A stretch of 64,000 nucleotides of DNA from Welwitschia mirabilis (lineage: Eukaryota > Gnetophyta > Gnetopsida > Welwitschiales). The translations under genes and the position numbers were made by a program. Numbering within the stretch: the stretch's first letter is position 1; every line of letters starts with the position of its first letter. Below, in pieces: positions 22,661 through 34,839 of this stretch. The notes under the pieces were generated by a model. That model was not told where the DNA came from. It did not search any database and saw only the letters and a list, made by a program, of their open reading frames with translations. The stretch spans positions 109,795,928 to 109,859,927 of the forward strand of contig JBOZIK010000001.1 of the NCBI GenBank assembly GCA_051453625.1, in the 5' to 3' direction.

Positions 22661-23140
22661 GGTATGATTTTTTGTTTAAATATAACACCACAATTTATAC
22701 ATTTTATTAATTGTTTAGTGCATTAAGAGGTTTATTTTTTTTCTTTATAGTGTTATTTGTGGTTTTATTTTTTTCTCTATAAAAACCTATATTCTTCTTC
22801 TTATCATAGACCTTCCTGTCACTCCAAGGTTCTAGACATATGTCCCATTAGGAGTTTGTATGTCCATCCACCTGAGAGTGGGTCTTAGACTAAGTGGAAG
22901 CATGATGTCAATTCTTTAAAAGGCTAAATATCAACACATCTGAAAGATACACATTTACATTTTATTCCATTGAAATCCTCCTCAGTTTTTTACCTCCATA
23001 AATTAAGTCATCACTCCTTTCTTTCATCTCATACTGTTGCTTTCCAATTATCTAGTCCTAGAAGTAAGTGTTTCTTTCTTAGTTTATTTTCTTAGTCTTT
23101 GTCCTTCTTTAATAGCTCATTTCTTTCCTTCTTATTCTTC
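22661..23140. other. Post-pol spacer of the outer copia element
   Basis: T-rich sequence between the pol end and the env-like ORF. It shows no motif I can name. Bases 22845-22990 hold CTGAGAGTGGGTC and similar stretches without a match elsewhere in the window. Confidence 0.35.
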
Positions 23141-24175
23141 GTTTCCACCATACTAAGTCAAAAGATTCCTACTTTAAAAAATACAAAGATAAAGATAAGG
23201 AAGTATAGCCTATTTTTGTGCCTTCTAGGATAAAGGCAATGTGAAATCAAAGCTTTAATAGAAAGACTCCAGTTCTAAAGAGGATTATTTTGTAGGGTAA
23301 TTTCAAACATTATTTTAATCTCTTTCTTAGGTTAGAAGAGTTATTTTTTACTTATATTCTAAACCCTATAATGCATGATTTGGTGAATTTATTTTATATG
23401 TTTTACTATAATGGTTCCTATCAGCATGAGCAAAATTAGTTTGTTTCAAATCTATATGGTATTGAGATTAAGATTGATCTTGAAATGATTTTGATGCTAC
23501 TCGTTACTAGACTATGTAGACTATGTGCATGTCTTTTTAGTTTCAATTTTAGATAGTTTAGTTTTCAGAAATAAGCTCAATGAAGTGTTGTGTAAAATAT
23601 AAGAGGAGTGGTAAACTACCATTTCCACTTGATTTTTAAAGTTAATATTTAACATACTCTTTCACATTATTTCTAGTAATCTCATTCCAAAGCTTGGTCA
23701 CATGAATGAAGTATCTCCTTTATGTGCTTATATTATGTATTGCTATGATCAAAGAATTTAACTTAACTTACCTTAACTAATTCTAGAAAAGATGTCTTTC
23801 TATACATCTATGGATTCACTAGCTTTGCCATATGGAGGTCTTATTACTAAGATGTATTATGACCAGACAGCTCTACTAAAGGTCAAAAATGAAATATGAA
23901 TTATCAAAAGCCATTTGATGACTACTTTCTTATCTAGATGAGAATTGTAGAAGATAGCACTCCTATAGCCCTGGCTTCTTCTCCTACTAGGTAATTCAAG
24001 TGCATGCGACCTAGTGAGCCTTTAATGGATACCTCCTCAACCAAAAAATGGATCAAATGGATCTCATCTCAGTTATCTAAGATTAAAAAAAGCTCTATTA
24101 ATTTCAGTCTGGGGATGACATCAACTTCTTATAGTAGTAGTAGTAGTGAAAATGTGATGGAATCTAGTTAAATGT
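23141..24175 (+). pseudogene. Env-like / plant transposon protein ORF of the outer element
   Basis: This ORF remnant follows pol and precedes the 3' LTR, the place of the env-like gene in Sireviruses. Visible segments include IMHDLVNLFYMFYYNG (near 23367), LYGIEIKIDLEMI (near 23455), IPKLGHMNEVSPLCAYIMY (near 23690) and LALPYGGLITKMYYDQ (near 23825). The order (a V-x-x-FYxN-like start, a GIxIxxD block, then LPYGxLITK) matches what I recall of the PF20167-like plant domain. The frame is shifted between the first and second halves and has Gln-to-stop changes. It is a different sequence from the ORF at 3720-4960 but probably of the same type. A short (AGT)n run (24130-24147) is near its end. Molecular function is unknown. 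Confidence 0.5.
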
Positions 24176-24399
24176 GTCTTCATCTTTCTTTCGTTCTTGC
24201 ATATTCTTCTAGTCTTTTCTTTCTGTCTTTATGTTTGTTATGTTTGTATGCTTGTTAGTCCACATTCGCTCTTATGCACTTCAAACTAATAAATATGTAA
24301 ATCATCGTTTTGTTTAATAGTTAACATAAAATCTATTATTTTTATCGTATATGTTTATTATTATTCTCTTGTGTACATGATTTTCATGAGTTTTTTTTG

Positions 24400-24582
24400 T
24401 GCATTACTTGTGTTTCTTCCAAAATTAATGATGCCAAAAGGGAAACTAATGTAAAAACAAAATGAGATATGATAATTATATCATTCTAACAGGGATATCA
24501 AACTTAGGAGGAGCTAGTTATCAAACTAAAGGGAAGGTTATTTTGAATAGGATCTTTAGATTATCATTGAAAAGGAGAAGAT
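24400..24582 (+). other. Polypurine-rich region before LTR D copy 2
   Basis: ATGATGCCAAAAGGGAAAC (24429-24447), CTTAGGAGGAGC, CTAAAGGGAAGG and GAAAAGGAGAAGAT (24569-24582) lie in succession. The last is directly before the LTR and is the likely plus-strand primer. The repeats of this tract are again Sirevirus-like. Confidence 0.55.
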
Positions 24583-25607
24583 TGCAAGTATGAGATTTTA
24601 ATGATGCCAATAGATGTGAGAATTAAGTAAAACAATGATCATCATTTGTCACAATCATGTTATGAAGCTAACCTTTACATGCAGATGTTACGAGTTAAAA
24701 TAAGATGGACATATCCTCTACTTCAAGGTAAACTGTATCTAAGATAGGCCTCAAACTTGGACATCCCAACTCAAACAAAGTGAATGTTCCTCTTCAATGA
24801 TAGACGTCTGCCTCCTAGGAGTAAGGATGTCCTCAATTCTTAAGATAGACATCCTTTCTTTGAATAATTAAATAAAATGGTCTACTTCAGGCAAAAGTGT
24901 AATAATTTTTAATGGCTATTTTCTTCTAGTGTATCATTTGATTACATTGAAAATATGAATTTTATTAGAATATTAGATTGACATGCATTGGAATCATCAT
25001 TTTGTTTTTCTTTTCAACTGTCATTTCTCCCTTCTCTATAAAAGGGATAAAATCTATTTTATTAGGGTTAACCAAAATATAATGGCATATATAGTTCTTT
25101 GAAGAAAACTAAAAACTAATCTTTCATGATATAATTGTAATTTTTGATCTTATCTTATATATTCATTTATAGTAGATCCTATACTATTACATCCGTGCTT
25201 GATGTAGATCTCATTATTCTTCTATTCTTCCTATGGTTAAGTCTAAGCCATTAAATAACTTTAAGTATGAGAGGTTGATGATAACCTAGAAAGTCACTAG
25301 TATTATGTATGAAGTTGATGATAAGCTTGTAAAGTCATCATTATTAGAAGAGGGGTTGATGATCAGATAAAAAATCATCAGTTCAAGAGTGATAATTGAA
25401 CCAAGAAAGAGGACATCTCGTCTTTCCTTAAAGAGTGGAGTAGGCATATTGCTGAATCACTATAAATCCTGTGGACTGATTATATTTTTATTTTTCTATT
25501 TTCTTAAATTTAGTTTTTATTTGTAAAACTAATTAATTTTGTTTTAGAATTGGGTTTTGAAATTAAAAGTGATCATTATTTCTATTCATCCCTCTTTAGG
25601 AATTTCA
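24583..25607 (+). repeat. Sirevirus-like copia 3' LTR, D type, copy 2
   Basis: It starts TGCAAGTATGAG after a polypurine tract and ends TTTCA. It aligns with the LTR at 8779-10021 and its last bases with 11217-11234. It has the CACTATAAATC block (25432-25473) and the 41-bp hairpin array with three units (starts 25275, 25315, 25356). It is the 3' LTR of the outer element (20508-24582). Confidence 0.8.
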
Positions 25608-27900
25608 CATTTACTATATTCCCATTTGAATTCATTTCAAGCCATATAATATCATATTTTCCTCTATGAGAAAACAAATAAAAAATCATACTTGAGTTTC
25701 TCATGACATGACCTATCTATGCATGTTTCACTTCAAGTCAAATTGATCTCCATTGTTGGTAAAACTCCATGATTTAATAATCATAATTTCATAATATTTC
25801 TATATAAACTTAGCCTTAGAGTCTTAAACATAGTCTACCATTCATTCTCTTCTAAACTCTACATCTCATGTTTTTGATACTTTTAAGCTTGTATCCATCT
25901 CCTTAGTTTTCTTAGTGCTTCTATCTTCCCTCATTAGCACTACCACCTAAGTTTATGCAATTGACTCATGCTTTATCTTTTGATTTTTATTCATTCTATT
26001 CTCTCATTTTTCTTCTTCAGTATGTTAGTTCTTAATATAAAGATTTACTATTTTTATTGTTTTTCCATTTTTTTCTTCCTTTATTTCTTAAGTTTAAGCT
26101 TAGTTATCTCATGTTCTGTTCTCTTTATCCCTTTCTTTATTTTTTATTTTTTATTTTTTATCATTTGTAGGATATCATGAGTAGAAGATAAAGAGATTTC
26201 ATTAAAAAGGACATTTTCTCCTCTTTCCTTTCTCTCTATCTAGCTTTCTGTTTGGCAAAGATTGAATCTTACCATTTACCTTTTGAAGGAAGAAAACACC
26301 TACTAGTTTCATAAGAAGGTTTTCAAATTCTACAAAATGCAACTTTGGATGATAACAACCCTTGAATAATCCATTATTCTATCCATTGCACCTCTTTTAT
26401 TATTAATTTAGATTATTTAGATTCAATTTTTGAAGCTAATCCATCATGAAGATTTATCCTTTTTACTCATAAAAATCATTAGTTATTAGTATGAAGCCTT
26501 GAATATTATCCTAAAATATAGGGTGTCCTTCCTTGCAAGTACCTTTCTAAGAACAAATTAGTCCTCTTTATACTTATCATTCATAATACTTTTTATATAT
26601 CTAATGTATCTAATCCATACAATATCCATTTGGACATAATTAGAATTATCCAAAAGAAAAACCTTTTGACATGTTCAAATACCTTTTTATAATCATATTC
26701 AATCATGTAGACAATAAAGTAAATTAGCTCTCCCATATTTCATTTAAAATTTTCTTTATAATGCCTTATCTTAAACCTTAAATGTGATATTTAGAATAGA
26801 ACCTGTATAGGTACAATCTCTTCTACAAATATTTTCCACCTTAAGAATTATAGAAATGAAGATTAGATCCTAAGGAAAATCTGAAAAATAAAAGAAGAAG
26901 AAGAAGAAGAAGACTAAGAAGTCACACATTCTTTACATCTTTCTTTACATGATTCTCAAGCCTCTTATTCTCCTCATTCCTCTACTAATACTTCAATGAA
27001 GAAAAGGAGCCTATTAGAAAATCATCTCATGTTACTTATTCTTCTTCTTCTTCTCATTGTTATCCTTCTACTTATTTTCCTCATAATTCTTTCTCCACTT
27101 CAAGTCAAATGTTTTTAGATCAAGTCCCAAGATCTCAAAACACATGGATTAGAAATCTTTATAAGAAAACCAAAATATATAGAAAGTAAGAAAATATTGA
27201 TAAGAAGCTTAATCATGACATTTCCGATAGATGTTCCATTAGTTAGCACATCTCCTTTACTTTATTTTGTATTTGTTTTTTCATGCATGTTTAGAAGTAC
27301 TTTCCATTTTTTTGCACTTTTCATTTTTAGATGCATGAAATATCCTTTGATGTAGTGTTTTTCTACCTTTAATGAGACGATTTCTTTGTATTACCATTTA
27401 TGTCTTAAGTTTTACCAATTTTATTCTCATGTGTGACTCACTTTTCATGTTACTAACACTTTGAGGATAATGTGTGTTTTAACTATGGAGAAGAAGTGGG
27501 ATTAGTTAGAAATTTTACTTAAATTTTTTCTTTACATTTTCATCAATATTATTCAAGTGAAATTATCCTCAAAATTGGCGAATGTTTCCTAAGTTCTTCT
27601 ATCACATTTTCTTAACACTTGAATGTTTTCAACTTTTACTTTTTTAATTTTATGCATCTTTCACATATTTTTGCTAGAAGACAATAAAAATATAAGTTGA
27701 GGATGTGATAACATCTAAAGATCAATATTTATATAAAGTAATTAAGGAAAATTTAGCATACTCAAAGCCTAATTTCCCTAGTTTTTTCGCATTTAGCTTA
27801 TTCTATCATATCAAACTCATAATTTGCTAATATTTTAACTTTAACATTTAATTTTGTAGCCCTCTCACAAGATAAAGGACTTTTCCTAGAGGATGAGATA
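25608..27900 (+). other. Possible tail of a gypsy element, weakly supported
   Basis: A broken plus-strand frame runs from about 26178 (SRR.RDFIKKD) to 27200, with an acidic run coded by (GAA)n at 26892-26914. Near 27460-27500 stands a block like 'TTTGAGGATAATGTGTGTTTTAACTATGG'-type text (shown here only as a pattern). I know this pattern from the stretch after pol or env in plant gypsy elements. No LTR or RT is visible, so the element type is uncertain. A low-complexity open frame at 25968-26180 (rich in F, I and L) is unlikely to be a gene. Confidence 0.25.
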
Positions 27901-30900
27901 TTATTTTACTAAAAAGATAATGGTTCAAGTAGGACCCAATGGTACGACCATTCATCTTAGGAGTTTGGTGATAATTCTTATGTTTTAGGACTGTGGATAG
28001 ATGATAAGTAAATTAAGGCTAGTACAATGCCTACATACCACTTGTCCAAGCTAGCCCCACTTAAGAAGCTAGCTTATAAAGGTAACCATAAAAGCTAGCT
28101 CCCTATATTTAATTGTTATTCAAAATGTGTGTGTAGTTATAAGGACACTAACTTAGGATTATCTAGTTTAATAATATTCATAACAAATTAATATTCACAC
28201 ATAGATAGTAGATATAATTACTTACTTTGCTTACTCTGCTAGCTAATGGAGGTGGCTATAGAAACCACATGATCAATGTTTTTGGTCACTAAAGATAGAT
28301 ATGCTTTTCAGCATGTAGCTACTATGGATAGGTTATCATAGCTTAATCTAATATAACAACATAATATGGTTATTAAAATGGTCGAACCACACGGTTGGCC
28401 TAGCATTATGCAAACTATATTATATTTTGGTCATGTTCTTACATGATTTCTCAATCTCATATCATATGGTAATGAAGTTGTAAACAATTCAAGTTCTACT
28501 TCTCAAGAAAAACCTATAAATCTTTGGTTGTGAAGACTCCTTATGGGTTTCTACACATAATAATGATTACAATAACCGTGACCCAAGTACCATGATGAAT
28601 GGAGAATCATATCATGTAGATTTTTAATGTTTTTATGGTAAAACGTTTCCATTTCTCTGGTTTATTTGATTTGTATTTGCTAGCTTCTAATTCAACTAAG
28701 TTCTTAAGGATGGATTTAGTCTTTGTAGTTCAATAGGGTACTAGAACTATCCTAAGTAAATGGTAGGATTTATTCATATTTTATAATAAGAGAGTAGTTA
28801 AGTTAAAAAGCCCATCACTTATTATCATCCAATTAGATATAAATTTGTGGAAACCTAATTCTATGTCTAATTTCTAATTTATAAAAGTCCATTTTGGCCT
28901 GACTTTTAGGATTTTTAATATTTGGAAATTTTTAGAACTTTTGTGAAGAGCATTTATTATTTATTCTTTCTAAGATTTTCTTAGATGTAAGCTAGCCTCT
29001 AAGGATATCATGACACTTCATGTTCTATTTTGAGTTTCTGTTGATGTAGTTTTTCCTCTATTCATGCAATAAAGTGTTAAAGTTTTATACAATTTATTTG
29101 TCTAATTTTAAGTGTGTATGTTTTTCTATGCTTACAATGCTTTTTCTAGATTAGATTATGTTAAGATATTTACATATTTCTAAATGATTCTCTTTATGTT
29201 AATCTTAATATATAGTTTACTATCATTTGATGTTCCTTGGAAGTGGTATTTTTCTTTCCATGCTTCTAAAGTAGGCTATGAAAGCTAAGGTAATCAGGAG
29301 TCTCTATGAACACTTATGTGATGAATGAAATTATGTCACCATTCTAAAGCTTGAAAAAAATCTCTTAATATGACTTCTTTAATATATTATAGAGAAACTA
29401 TGTTATTATTATAACTTATTATATTATTATATTATGTTTATGTTATTTATTAAGGTTATTCCTCATTCCTAATTCTTTCTACCTATTAACAACATAATCT
29501 AACTTTGTAATATTGAATTATTTTATGGAAGTTAATGAAACTAGCTGTATGCATGCTTTTACTATTCTATTATTGCATTTATGACTTTGGAAGAATGACA
29601 CTAAGACTATACTATAAATGGAATTCATAGTTATTTATTTGTAAAAACAAGATTTTCTTCATTAGGATTTGCATCTTAGGATGATCTTTAAAACTCATAA
29701 TATTTACAAGACACAAAGCATTAAAAAACTAATCCATAATAAATGATTAAGCCTAAAAAAATACATGATAAATTCCTTATGATTTATTTATTCCCTCATA
29801 CCCAAGGAGAAAGAAAGAAGGCTATGAACCTCATGATGAAATAGCTCCTTATCATATCCATTAGAATTATAGATTTAAAATTCTATAGTTTTGGTAAATA
29901 ACAATGAGTAATGCTTTAATAATAGTAGACTCCAAACTCTGTATTTAAGTGATACATAAAGGACGAAATAGGATTAACCCTTAAGATAGATTATTCTTTT
30001 GTTGTTCTTCTTAAAGTTGAACCTATTTTTTAGGTTATACTTATCATTTACGGATGGGTAACAATAGATCTCCTTGGATAGTAGGACATAAATATATATT
30101 TTATATTTTTTTTAGATTAGATTGACATTAGAATCTAAGATTAATTTATAAACTTAAAATTTCATTAACTTATTCTTTTATAAAAAAAATAATTAACTCT
30201 TTAACACTGATAATACCAATAGTTTGGATGGTAGTGCTAATCCATTTTTACTATTAATATCTAAAGAAATTAAAGTAGATTAGGAATGTCTTATAAGTAA
30301 AATGCTCAAATTTAGCTATTTTTAATAACAGTTTTAGTAATTAGTAAATAAAAGGTTATTGATAATAAAATCATTACAAATAAAGTATTTATGACTTTAA
30401 AAATATATTAATTTACTAATGTTTATAGGGCAAATATGTAAAACCTTAAGAGTAGTTAGCAACTTCTGTGAAACATCATAGAGATAGCACGGTGAGGTAA
30501 ACACAAGCTCAAAGTGAAGGAGTTGATATCATAAGAAACAACAATAAGAAAAAATAAGGATTTTTGGTTAGTTTTTATGGAAAAAAGAGCTATTTAGACT
30601 ATTGATGTAGTTGGAAATATGATGATTTAGATGTGGAATAACATGAATTAAGTCTAAATTTTATTTCCTATTGTATTTCTTTTAATGAAACTTTATATTA
30701 GAGCTAGCAAAAATGAATAAAAAGTAAGGTAAAATTTTGATTTGTGCATTTTCTTTTTTAATCTAAGCTAATCCAATTTATTAATGTATAGTTAGGTTTG
30801 TATTTCAAACATTTATCATAATAGTAAATGACATACTCATACATAGCTTTATGAATATAGTCCAAATAATCAAAATTTATCACTTATAGTGATGTTAACT

Positions 30901-31780
30901 AGGTAAGCTTTAATTACATTTACTCGTTAAGTAAGAGACATTAATTTATTAAAATGCAAGACAAATAAAGTAATGTGGTAAGCTAATTAAATAAATTAAC
31001 TAAAAATAATTTTACATTCCAGAAATTTATTTTGACTAGTACTTAAACATTACCATGATGATATTTAACTTAGTACCTAATATACATGCAATGCAAGATA
31101 TTTTAATTATTTAATTGCTTTGTCCTTATAGGCCTATCACAAACATGAGAAAAAGTTTTCATTAAAAGAGAAAAGTTTATCTAAAATCATATCCGATCCT
31201 ATTATAAATATACCAAATTAGACATCCCAACTTTCTTATTAGTGAAATAGGTTATAAAATATGAATTATGACTATATTTCATGTAATAGATCTAAACTAA
31301 ATCATGAATATGGTAATATATGATATTTATACTTATGGCTTGACTTTACTTGTGAATATTTATTTATATCACCTACTTATCGTCTATGCTAAATGATGAT
31401 TACATAAGTTTTGATTTCGTAGGACCAATACAATTTATGAACTTATGTATCAATTGTTCAATTTTCACATGTAACACCTAAGATATACATATGTCATTTT
31501 CATAAAATGTTATGATGGTATGAAAACATTATATATATATATAATGTATAATGTATATCTTCCTTATGAAATTAACACATATAAGGAATTTGATCCCCAT
31601 GCTATGAATGTATACAATGGAGATTATCATCATATATAATGTCTATATTTTCCATATGATCATTTTATTTTACTTTTTCTTTTTTTCCTTTCCCTTTTTT
31701 TTCATTCTTATTTTATCTCTTTCTCTACTCCACCCATATCCTCCAACCTTCCCTTCCTCCCTTCGTCCCTTTCTTCATCT

Positions 31781-31782
<2 letters not shown>
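27901..31782. other. AT-rich region, nothing recognised
   Basis: I looked for RT, integrase, gag and LTR motifs on both strands and saw none. A short cluster of GCTAGC palindromes (28048-28105) is the only local structure. Confidence 0.4.
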
Positions 31783-31847
<65 letters not shown>

Positions 31848-32611
31848 ACACACACACACNNNNNNNNNNNNNNNNNNNNNNNNNNNNNNNNNNNNNNNNN
31901 NNNNNNNNNNNNNNNNNNNNNNNNNNNNNNNNNNNNNNNNNNNNNNNNNNNNNNNNNNNNNNNNNNNNNNNNNNNNNNNNNNNNNNNNNNNNNNNNNNNN
32001 NNNNNNNNNNNNNNNNNNNNNNNNNNNNNNNNNNNNNNNNNNNNNNNNNNNNNNNNNNNNNNNNNNNNNNNNNNNNNNNNNNNNNNNNNNNNNNNNNNNN
32101 NNNNNNNNNNNNNNNNNNNNNNNNNNNNNNNNNNNNNNNNNNNNNNNNNNNNNNNNNNNNNNNNNNNNNNNNNNNNNNNNNNNNNNNNNNNNNNNNNNNN
32201 NNNNNNNNNNNNNNNNNNNNNNNNNNNNNNNNNNNNNNNNNNNNNNNNNNNNNNNNNNNNNNNNNNNNNNNNNNNNNNNNNNNNNNNNNNNNNNNNNNNN
32301 NNNNNNNNNNNNNNNNNNNNNNNNNNNNNNNNNNNNNNNNNNNNNNNNNNNNNNNNNNNNNNNNNNNNNNNNNNNNNNNNNNNNNNNNNNNNNNNNNNNN
32401 NNNNNNNNNNNNNNNNNNNNNNNNNNNNNNNNNNNNNNNNNNNNNNNNNNNNNNNNNNNNNNNNNNNNNNNNNNNNNNNNNNNNNNNNNNNNNNNNNNNN
32501 NNNNNNNNNNNNNNNNNNNNNNNNNNNNNNNNNNNNNNNNNNNNNNNNNNNNNNNNNNNNNNNNNNNNNNNNNNNNNNNNNNNNNNNNNNNNNNNNNNNN
32601 NNNNNNNNNNN

Positions 32612-32682
<71 letters not shown>

Positions 32683-32687
32683 ACATA
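31783..32687. repeat. (CA)n microsatellite interrupted by gap
   Basis: About 38 CA units (with one CCCA variant) run into 752 Ns at 31860-32611, and about 37 more units follow. The long apparent open frames on both strands here (Thr-His or Val-Cys repeats) are only the translation of this microsatellite. Confidence 0.95.
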
Positions 32688-32780
32688 GGTGGAGCCATAT
32701 TTTACATAGATGTATTCACCTTTCATGATGTTTACCTTTCCCAGGTGAGTGGAGATGTTCAACAATACATGTCCTCCTGA

Positions 32781-33439
32781 TATAAATATTCTTTTTTTAT
32801 TTTTTTAATTTTTCCCTTATTTAATAATTTATGCCTATAGTTTTAAGTCAAGAAGAAAGGGTTAACATTGTGGCTTAATGAAATGGATTCATGAAAATGT
32901 TTAAGTTTTTAACCACTGACTTTGAAAGAATAACTATATTAAGACTTAGAATATTAATAGTAACATAAGCAAATATTTCTAATATTAAAAAGATTCAATC
33001 TACTTAAACATAGGGTTAATAGAATATTGTAAACTTTTTAATCATGTACTATAAGTAAGTTATTAAGGACAATGGGTTTTTTAAGAACATTAATATTAAA
33101 ACATACTTCATCTCTAAACTTTTTACGTTCATTCAAGTCTTTAGAAATAGTTTGCAATTTAATAATACTAGCATAATCTTCTTTAAAGGGTTATTTTATA
33201 GTGTATGTAATCAATTTTTAAATTCTTATAGCTCAAATTTCCTTAGAAAGTAAGCATTGGGATTTTTAATAAGACTTACCTAGTAGATGATTTTCTAAAT
33301 CTATAAGTAGTATCTGTTCATTAGTTTTAATTAAACATGAATAGTTGAAGTCATTCTTAGATTCATTTTAATTATATTAAAGGCATATAGCTTTGCGTCC
33401 ATATTCCCAAATTACATTTCTACTACTCTATTTTTATAG
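32781..33439 (-). other. Degraded continuation of the gypsy pol region
   Basis: Downstream (minus strand) of the protease remnant, a few residues still fit the linker before RT (YKNRVVEM, FGNMDAKLYAFN, about 33360-33420). RT itself is not seen; the element appears to be cut off before the (CA)n repeat. Confidence 0.35.
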
Positions 33440-33900
33440 TTAATTAGAAAATTAAAAATGACTAGGAGTGCCCTTTCTAAGATAAGGAGAAACCTCTTTA
33501 GGTTATCTTCCATCTTTAGGATTATAAAGTCCATAGGGTAATTAAACCTCTTTACTTAAATCAAGATGTTTTATATTACTCTTATGAGTATCTTAGTTAT
33601 TTCTTAGTAAATTATAGGATTTTTGTTTTCTTTAGTCCTTCTAATCTAAGTTATTTTTATATTGAATAGGGAGTTATGTTCACACTATCCTATAATACTA
33701 GTAAGGCTTCATCTATTTTCTTTTCTTTTAGGACATGTGAGATTGTTAAGGTACTAGGATTTTTATACTTCATTGAAATTTTATTCTAAACTATAGAACT
33801 TAATTTTTGAGCTAGAAAGCCTTTCTTCTTAATATTTATTAGTGTCTTTACCATGGATATATGTTCAAGAAACTTAACATAAGATGGAACTTGATTGATG
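33440..33900 (-). pseudogene. Ty3/gypsy protease region
   Basis: Read on the minus strand, the frame shows VINQVPSYVKFLEHI (near 33865) and INIKKKGFLAQ. LSSIV.NKISMKYKNPSTL and a degenerate active-site region (EALLVL then DSVNITPYS, about 33665-33700) follow; here the LDLGASV-like core has lost its pattern to a stop. After that, YPMDFIILKMEDN and LLILERALL mark the C-terminal half. This order is that of plant gypsy polyprotein from the gag-protease linker through protease. Stops replace Gln. The lineage is not resolved but looks close to Athila/Tat. Confidence 0.6.
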
Positions 33901-34839
33901 ACATTGAAATTTGGAATGTTAATATTTACTTTGTTAAAGATATTTAGATATTTTCATTTAAGTTGCTTCTTCCCTAATGATGTAATAATTCTATGAAATA
34001 GGAATTTTTATAATTTCTTACATCTCTATTAATGTCCTTAAATTTATTTTTCTTAATTTCAAGTGTGGTTTTAGGAAGGGATCAGATGTAGAAATGTCTT
34101 TTCTAAGTGGCTAAACCTTTTTTGTTACCTAGGTATGACTTATAAGTGAGATAGAACTAGCTTTGTTAATATTTTAGGATTTTTAATAGTTTTTACACTC
34201 TTTGGATTTAGTATAGGTTAAGCTAGAATATTATCTTTTATCTCCTATAAGTGTAATCAGTGTGTATCTTATATTTTAAAAAAATTGATTCATTCTTTAC
34301 TTAAGACATTAAAGAGTTTGAGCCATTTGGCTATTGATTTCTACTTGATTATTATTGGTATCTAATTAAGCATTAATAAATTATTTTAAAATGTTTTATA
34401 GTGTTTAACTCTAAGGTTTATTATGTAAGTATAAAGTAAATGTTTTATTTTGTAGGATTTTCCATGAAAAGTAAGGTTGTTTCTCGAATTTAGGCTATAG
34501 GAATATTCTAAACGAAATGATGGTATTTGTAGTAATAGTTGCTATTTTTAGTGCCTAAAAAGAGTCTTTAGCTTGAATAATGTTTATGTATTTTGTTATT
34601 GAATTTCTATAAAATGAAATATAGGGTTACTTACTAGTTTTATACACATCAAATGTATGTATAGCATATATAGCTTTATCGCTGGTATCTTGGATTTAGG
34701 TGTAGCTTGTTAGTAATGTTATCTAACTTCTTAAGGAAGACTAATTTTACATATAACTTATACATTCCTCATCCCACATCCTTAGAGTCTAGTTTAGCCA
34801 CTTTAGTATTGTTAGAAGGTATATTCTAATTTTTAGAGC
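33901..34839 (-). pseudogene. Gypsy gag C-terminal/linker region, poorly preserved
   Basis: This segment joins the gag remnant to the protease remnant on the same strand, so it should hold the gag C-terminus and zinc knuckle. I cannot make out a zinc knuckle, and the frame is broken throughout. Confidence 0.3.

Noticed and set aside
25968-26180. 70-residue hydrophobic protein resembling a membrane protein
   Set aside because: Phe/Ile/Leu-rich composition follows from T-rich DNA; no start context, no motif, no conservation evidence.
28048-28105. GCTAGC palindrome cluster as a possible regulatory module
   Set aside because: Only a few copies in 60 bp and no second occurrence in the window, so chance or a local duplication explains it.
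31608-32780. Long Thr-His and Val-Cys repeat proteins
   Set aside because: They are translations of the (CA)n microsatellite and the N gap.
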